A DNA stretch of 64,000 nucleotides from VRUE01 sp963837695 (GTDB lineage: Bacteria; Actinomycetota; Thermoleophilia; Solirubrobacterales; 70-9), in the NCBI GenBank assembly GCA_963837695.1, contig CAWINZ010000003.1, forward strand, positions 1-64,000, given 5' to 3'. Under the pieces are notes generated by a model. It was not told the DNA's origin, made no database searches, and saw only the letters and a program-made list of their open reading frames with translations. A program made the position numbers and the translations under genes. Below, piece by piece: positions 59,438 to 64,000 of this stretch; the first letter of the stretch is position 1; each line of letters opens with the position of its first letter.

Positions 59438-60880
59438 TCAGGCGCTCGAAAGCTCGCGCGCGAGCTCGACGAGCAGGCGCACGCCGAAGCCGCTGGCGTC
59501 GTTGCCGGTGTAGGGGCGGCCGACGTCCCAGGCGGTGCCGGCGATGTCGATGTGGGCCCAGGGGGTGTCGCCGACGAACTCCTCGAGGAAGGAGCCGGCG
59601 TAGATCGTTCCCGCCTTGCGCTTCGCCGAGGCGTTGGTGAGGTCGGCGACCGTGCCCTTGGTCAGCTCCTTGTACTCGGGGTGGAGGGGGAGGCGCCAGA
59701 CCAGCTCGCCGGTCGCCTCGCCGGCCTGGGCGATCTCGGAGGCGAGATCGTCGTCGTTGGAGATCACCGCCGCGTAGGTCGAGCCGAGCGCCATCAGCAC
59801 GGCGCCGGTCAGCGTGGCCATGTCGACGATCCGCTCTGCTCCCAGCTCGACCGCGTAGGCGAGGGCGTCGGCGAGGATCAGGCGGCCCTCGGCGTCGGTG
59901 TTGTTGACCTCGACCGTCACCCCGTTGTACTGGGTGATGATGTCGCCGGGCTTGATCGCGGTCCCGGAGGGCATGTTCTCGGTCGAGGGCACGACCGCGA
60001 TCAGGTCCAGCTCGAGGCCCAGCTCGGCGATCGCGCCGACGGCCTCCAGGACCGCGGCGGCGCCGGACATGTCCATCTTCATCTCCTGCATCGAGCCCGA
60101 CGGCTTCAGTGAGATGCCGCCGGTGTCGAAGGTGACGCCCTTGCCGACCAGGCCCAGGGTGGGCCCGGAGCCGCCACCGGCGTAGCGGAGCACGATCAGC
60201 TTCGGGTCCTCCTCGGTCCCCTGGCTGACCGCGACGAGCCCACCCATCTCTTTGGCGGCGATCTCGTCGCGCCCGAGGACTTCGGCGCTGACCCCCTCGT
60301 GGTGGGAAGCGATCTCCCGCGCCCGCCGGCCGAGGAATGACGGGGTGGCGACGTTGGAGGGAAGGCTCTGCAGGTCGCGGGCGCGGTTCTGCGCCTCGGC
60401 GCAGATGCGGGCGGCCTCGGTCGCGTCGGCCGCGCCCGCCGGGGCGAGCAGGGTCAGCGACTCGAGGTTCGGTGGGGGAGGGTCCTTCGGGTCGGTGCTC
60501 CGGTAGCGATCGAAGCGGTAGGCGGCGAGGATCGTGCCGGTGACCAGCGCCTCGGCGGTCGCCTCGTCGTCGTGGTCGGACTCCGGCAGCAGCCAGGCGA
60601 GCGAGGTCGTCTCCAGCTTCGCGGCCTCCTTGGCGGCAACGGCCGCGGCGAGGCGGATCCGCTCGGCATCGGCGTCCTCGCGCTCGCCGAGGCCGACCGC
60701 GAGTACACGAGCGGGCTGCTCGGGGCGCAGCAGGGTCAGCTTCTGGAAACCGCCCTTGGCGTCCTCGGCGCCTGGCGCCGAGGCCAGCTCGGCGGGCAGC
60801 TGCTCGCCCTCGTAGAGCCCGACCACGAGCAGGTCGGCGTCGGTTTCGGCGGTCTCGATCTGGCTGACTTCGACTCTCAT
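59438..60880 (-). CDS. pepA: Leucyl aminopeptidase PepA (M17)
   Basis: About 480 residues from ATG 60880 (MRVEVSQIE); a longer start at 60925 exists. VGKGVTFDTGGISLKPSGSM holds two metal ligands and the active-site lysine, and NTDAEGRLILADAL is the M17 signature with further ligands. Cytosolic, Mn/Zn-dependent, removes N-terminal residues from peptides. Normal length and intact catalytic site. Confidence 0.94.
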   Translation of the reverse strand: MRVEVSQIETAETDADLLVVGLYEGEQLPAELASAPGAEDAKGGFQKLTLLRPEQPARVLAVGLGEREDADAERIRLAAAVAAKEAAKLETTSLAWLLPESDHDDEATAEALVTGTILAAYRFDRYRSTDPKDPPPPNLESLTLLAPAGAADATEAARICAEAQNRARDLQSLPSNVATPSFLGRRAREIASHHEGVSAEVLGRDEIAAKEMGGLVAVSQGTEEDPKLIVLRYAGGGSGPTLGLVGKGVTFDTGGISLKPSGSMQEMKMDMSGAAAVLEAVGAIAELGLELDLIAVVPSTENMPSGTAIKPGDIITQYNGVTVEVNNTDAEGRLILADALAYAVELGAERIVDMATLTGAVLMALGSTYAAVISNDDDLASEIAQAGEATGELVWRLPLHPEYKELTKGTVADLTNASAKRKAGTIYAGSFLEEFVGDTPWAHIDIAGTAWDVGRPYTGNDASGFGVRLLVELARELSSA

Positions 60881-61047
60881 GGCGAGCGAGTCTATGAACT
60901 CCCGCCGCGGGGGCTCATCAGTCAACGATTACGTGACCAAGGAACCACAACTTGCCGGCGCGGCCCGCTATCGTTCCGAGCAGGGCCTTGCGGCCCTGTC
61001 CCTGTACGAGCCGAGATCCGGCATAAACCAAGCAGAAAGGCCGCCAG

Positions 61048-62232
<1,185 letters not shown>

Positions 62233-62241
62233 GGCGATGCC

Positions 62242-63075
62242 GTGAGCCGCGCTGCGGCGTTCTTCGACCTCGACAAGACCCTGATGGCGGGGTCTTCGGG
62301 GATGCAGTTCGCCCGGGTCGCGGCGCGGCACGGGATCGTCTCCCGTCGGTTGCTGGCGAGCTGGGGGGTCGAGCACCTGCGCTACCGCCTGCGCGGCACG
62401 ACCGACGAGCGCACGGCGGACGTGCTGCGGGTGGCGCGCGACCTGATCGCCGGCGTCCCGGCGCGCAGTCTCGAGCGGATGAACCCGGAGGTGATGGCGG
62501 CGATCCTGCCGCGCGTCTATCCGCAGATGCTCGACGAGGTCTACGCCCACCAGGACGCCGGCCGCGCCACCTTCATCGTCAGCGCCGCCGGCAACGGCGT
62601 GGTCGAACCGCTCGCCGCCGTGCTGGGGATGGACGGCGGCATCGGCACCCGCTACGAGGTCGGCGAGGACAGCGCCTTCACCGGCCGCTTCGACGGCCCA
62701 TTCGTCTACGGGCCCGGCAAGGTCGAGGCGATGGAGGCGTTTGCGGCCGAGCACGGCATCGCCCTGGCCGAGTCCTATGCCTACTCGGACTCGATCTCCG
62801 ACCTGCCGATGCTGCGCGCCGTCGGCAACCCGGTCGTCGTCAACCCCGACCCGCCGCTGGCCGAGATCGCCCGCGAGGAAGGCTGGCAGACGATGCGCTT
62901 CGAGCGCCTCGGCCGCCGCCTCGTCGCGATCGCCGTCACCCTGCTGGCGACGGTCGCCGGCTTTGGGGCAAGTCGCCTAGCGCGCGGGCCAGGTCGGCGG
63001 CGCTCTGCGGCCCGCGGAGGATGGCGGCGACCCGGCCGGCCGGGTCGAGGACGAGGGTGGTCGGCAGGCCGATGA
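62242..63075 (+). CDS. HAD-family (IB) phosphatase
   Basis: A 277-residue HAD hydrolase of the SerB-like IB group. Motif I is FFDLDKTLMAG, motif II VSAAGNG, motif III/IV YSDSISDLPML. A hydrophobic stretch (AIAVTLLATVAGFGAS) near residue 235 precedes an Arg/Gly-rich tail that overlaps the convergent TlpA gene by 140 bases; that tail is probably not part of the conserved domain. GTG start. Substrate unknown. Confidence 0.85.
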   Translation: MSRAAAFFDLDKTLMAGSSGMQFARVAARHGIVSRRLLASWGVEHLRYRLRGTTDERTADVLRVARDLIAGVPARSLERMNPEVMAAILPRVYPQMLDEVYAHQDAGRATFIVSAAGNGVVEPLAAVLGMDGGIGTRYEVGEDSAFTGRFDGPFVYGPGKVEAMEAFAAEHGIALAESYAYSDSISDLPMLRAVGNPVVVNPDPPLAEIAREEGWQTMRFERLGRRLVAIAVTLLATVAGFGASRLARGPGRRRSAARGGWRRPGRPGRGRGWSAGR

Positions 63076-63463
63076 CCCCGTAGCGCCCGCCGCCGCTTCC
63101 GCGCGGGGCGCGCAGGACCGGGAAGGTCCAGCCGTAGCGGCGGATGAAGCCGAGCGCGGCGCCGCGGTCGTCTTCCCAGTCGACCCCGACCAGCGAGGCG
63201 CGCCCGCGCAACCGGCGGGCAAGGCGCTCGAAGCCGGGCGCCTCCTGGCGGCAGGGCTCGCACCAGCTGGCCCAGAAGTTGATCGCCGCCGGCTTGCCGC
63301 GCAGCGAGGCGAGCGTCGCCCGCGGCGGGACCAGCACTTCGCGCGGCAGCGCCGCGGCCGGCCTGCCGGTCGGGCCGCCGCCGGAGTCGAGCAGGACGAG
63401 CGTCGCCAGGGCGCCGATCACGGCGACGGCGGCGATCGCGTAGGCAAGGTTTCGGCGGCTCAT
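62936..63463 (-). CDS. TlpA-like membrane-anchored thioredoxin
   Basis: A 175-residue protein: an N-terminal membrane anchor (about 6-24), a short linker and a thioredoxin fold with NFWASWCEPCRQ as the active site and the cis-proline in GVIGLPTTLVLD. A disulfide reductase acting outside the cytoplasm, for example in cytochrome c maturation. Start ATG 63463. Its 3' end overlaps the HAD gene by 140 bases. Confidence 0.9.
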   Translation of the reverse strand: MSRRNLAYAIAAVAVIGALATLVLLDSGGGPTGRPAAALPREVLVPPRATLASLRGKPAAINFWASWCEPCRQEAPGFERLARRLRGRASLVGVDWEDDRGAALGFIRRYGWTFPVLRAPRGSGGGRYGVIGLPTTLVLDPAGRVAAILRGPQSAADLARALGDLPQSRRPSPAG

Positions 63464-63590
63464 TGTGAGAGTTCCCTCACCGCCGAGCATAGGAGCCGCC
63501 GGATCGCCTTGCGATGCGCCGATTGCGGGGGTAGATTGAGTGCAATGAGACCGCGCGGCGTGGGTGCCGGCGGCTCGGCCGAAAGGGGGA

Positions 63591-64000
63591 GTGCTGAGTT
63601 CCCTGACCAGCAGAGTTGTGGCGGTCGGCGCGGCTGTGGTCGTTGTCGCCGGCCTGATCGGCTTCTACGTCGCCGATCTGGTCCGCTCGCCGACGCCGGT
63701 CGAAGCCAGCCGCAAGGGCGGCGTCTACCACGTGTACCTCAAGACCGAGGCCGCGGTCGGCCCCCAGGGCGCCAACCCGAGTTGGGTCTCCTACCTGATC
63801 AAAAATCCGCAGGGCGAATGGATCCACAGCACCAACTTCAAGGTCCCGGCCCACGCGCTGGTCCACTTCACCGTCTACCAGTTCGACGGCGACAGCGGCC
63901 TGCGTAACCCTTTCCTCTCCCAGGTCCACGGCACCGTCGGCAACACGATGCTGGTCGACGGCAAGCCGATGAAGGCGATCCCGCCCGAAGAGGCCTCACA
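63591..64000 (+). CDS. Exported or membrane-anchored protein, cut by window end
   Basis: 136 residues are visible with no stop. A hydrophobic helix (VVAVGAAVVVVAGLIGFYVA, about 9-28) is followed by an extracytoplasmic beta-rich region with ALVHFTVYQFDGDSG. The beta-sandwich look and position after a TlpA-like thioredoxin recall cupredoxin-type electron-transport proteins, but no copper ligands can be placed because the C-terminus is missing. GTG at 63591 is directly preceded by AAAGGGGGA, so the start is uncertain. Confidence 0.6.
   Translation, partial: MLSSLTSRVVAVGAAVVVVAGLIGFYVADLVRSPTPVEASRKGGVYHVYLKTEAAVGPQGANPSWVSYLIKNPQGEWIHSTNFKVPAHALVHFTVYQFDGDSGLRNPFLSQVHGTVGNTMLVDGKPMKAIPPEEAS

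Overview
The window is GC-rich throughout, uses GTG and TTG starts freely, and overlaps genes by 1 to 8 bases. Its gene content (a type IVa-like pilus locus, many HxlR/winged-helix regulators, DipZ, paired ArsA ATPases, an Rv1264-like adenylate cyclase, M17 aminopeptidase, VapBC modules) points to an actinobacterium. The secreted beta-propeller and Ser/Thr/Glu-rich pilus proteins suggest class Thermoleophilia (Solirubrobacterales-like). This placement is an inference from content; no rRNA or tRNA gene is visible.

Layout. 1-1500: two exported proteins on the minus strand. 1566-8050: a minus-strand array of five paralogous double winged-helix regulators (about 330 residues), split by a plus-strand AbiE-like regulator/nucleotidyltransferase pair (4831-6197). 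8200-14936: first half of a type IV pilus locus (PilX-like protein with SGN repeats, thioredoxin-fold membrane protein, PilB, PilT, PilC). 14953-22889: an accessory island (two STAND/COG1672-like ATPases, a Fic protein, a 1037-residue multi-spanning OmpA-tailed protein, VapBC). 23028-32733: second half of the pilus locus (GEMM-type riboswitch, major pilin, secreted beta-propeller, two minor pilins, prepilin peptidase, PilM, PilN, PilO and a PilP-position protein). 32844-42182: HxlR regulator, unknown protein, two ArsA ATPases, ParA, FtsZ, gamma-glutamyltranspeptidase, class III adenylate cyclase. 42232-43232: a DUF559 nuclease gene bounded by inverted palindromes. 43274-51036: methyltransferases, GH57 and GT4 glycan enzymes, XRE regulator, VapBC, hexapeptide acyltransferase, MeaB, PRC-barrel protein. 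51098-64000: MXKDX-like lipoprotein, DipZ, two-component system, acyl-CoA and aldehyde dehydrogenases, HxlR regulator with twin operators, XRE/nucleotidyltransferase pair, PepA, thiolase, HAD hydrolase, TlpA-like protein, and an exported protein cut by the window edge.

The least expected content is in the repeats. (1) A 40-nt palindrome with consensus TTGCAGC-N-TTTTCCCCAC / GAT-N / GTGGGGA... occurs four times; two inverted copies bracket the DUF559/AbiEi-domain endonuclease gene, and one supplies its start codon. The layout resembles REP/RAYT pairs but uses a nuclease family not known to me in that role. (2) A second inverted-repeat element with two distinguishable arms occurs twice in opposite orientations, with outer arms that differ between copies yet stay self-complementary. 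(3) A 71-bp sequence is embedded in frame in the N-terminal regions of both ParA and FtsZ. The pilin leader carries a GEMM-I aptamer with A at the position that discriminates c-di-GMP from cGAMP.
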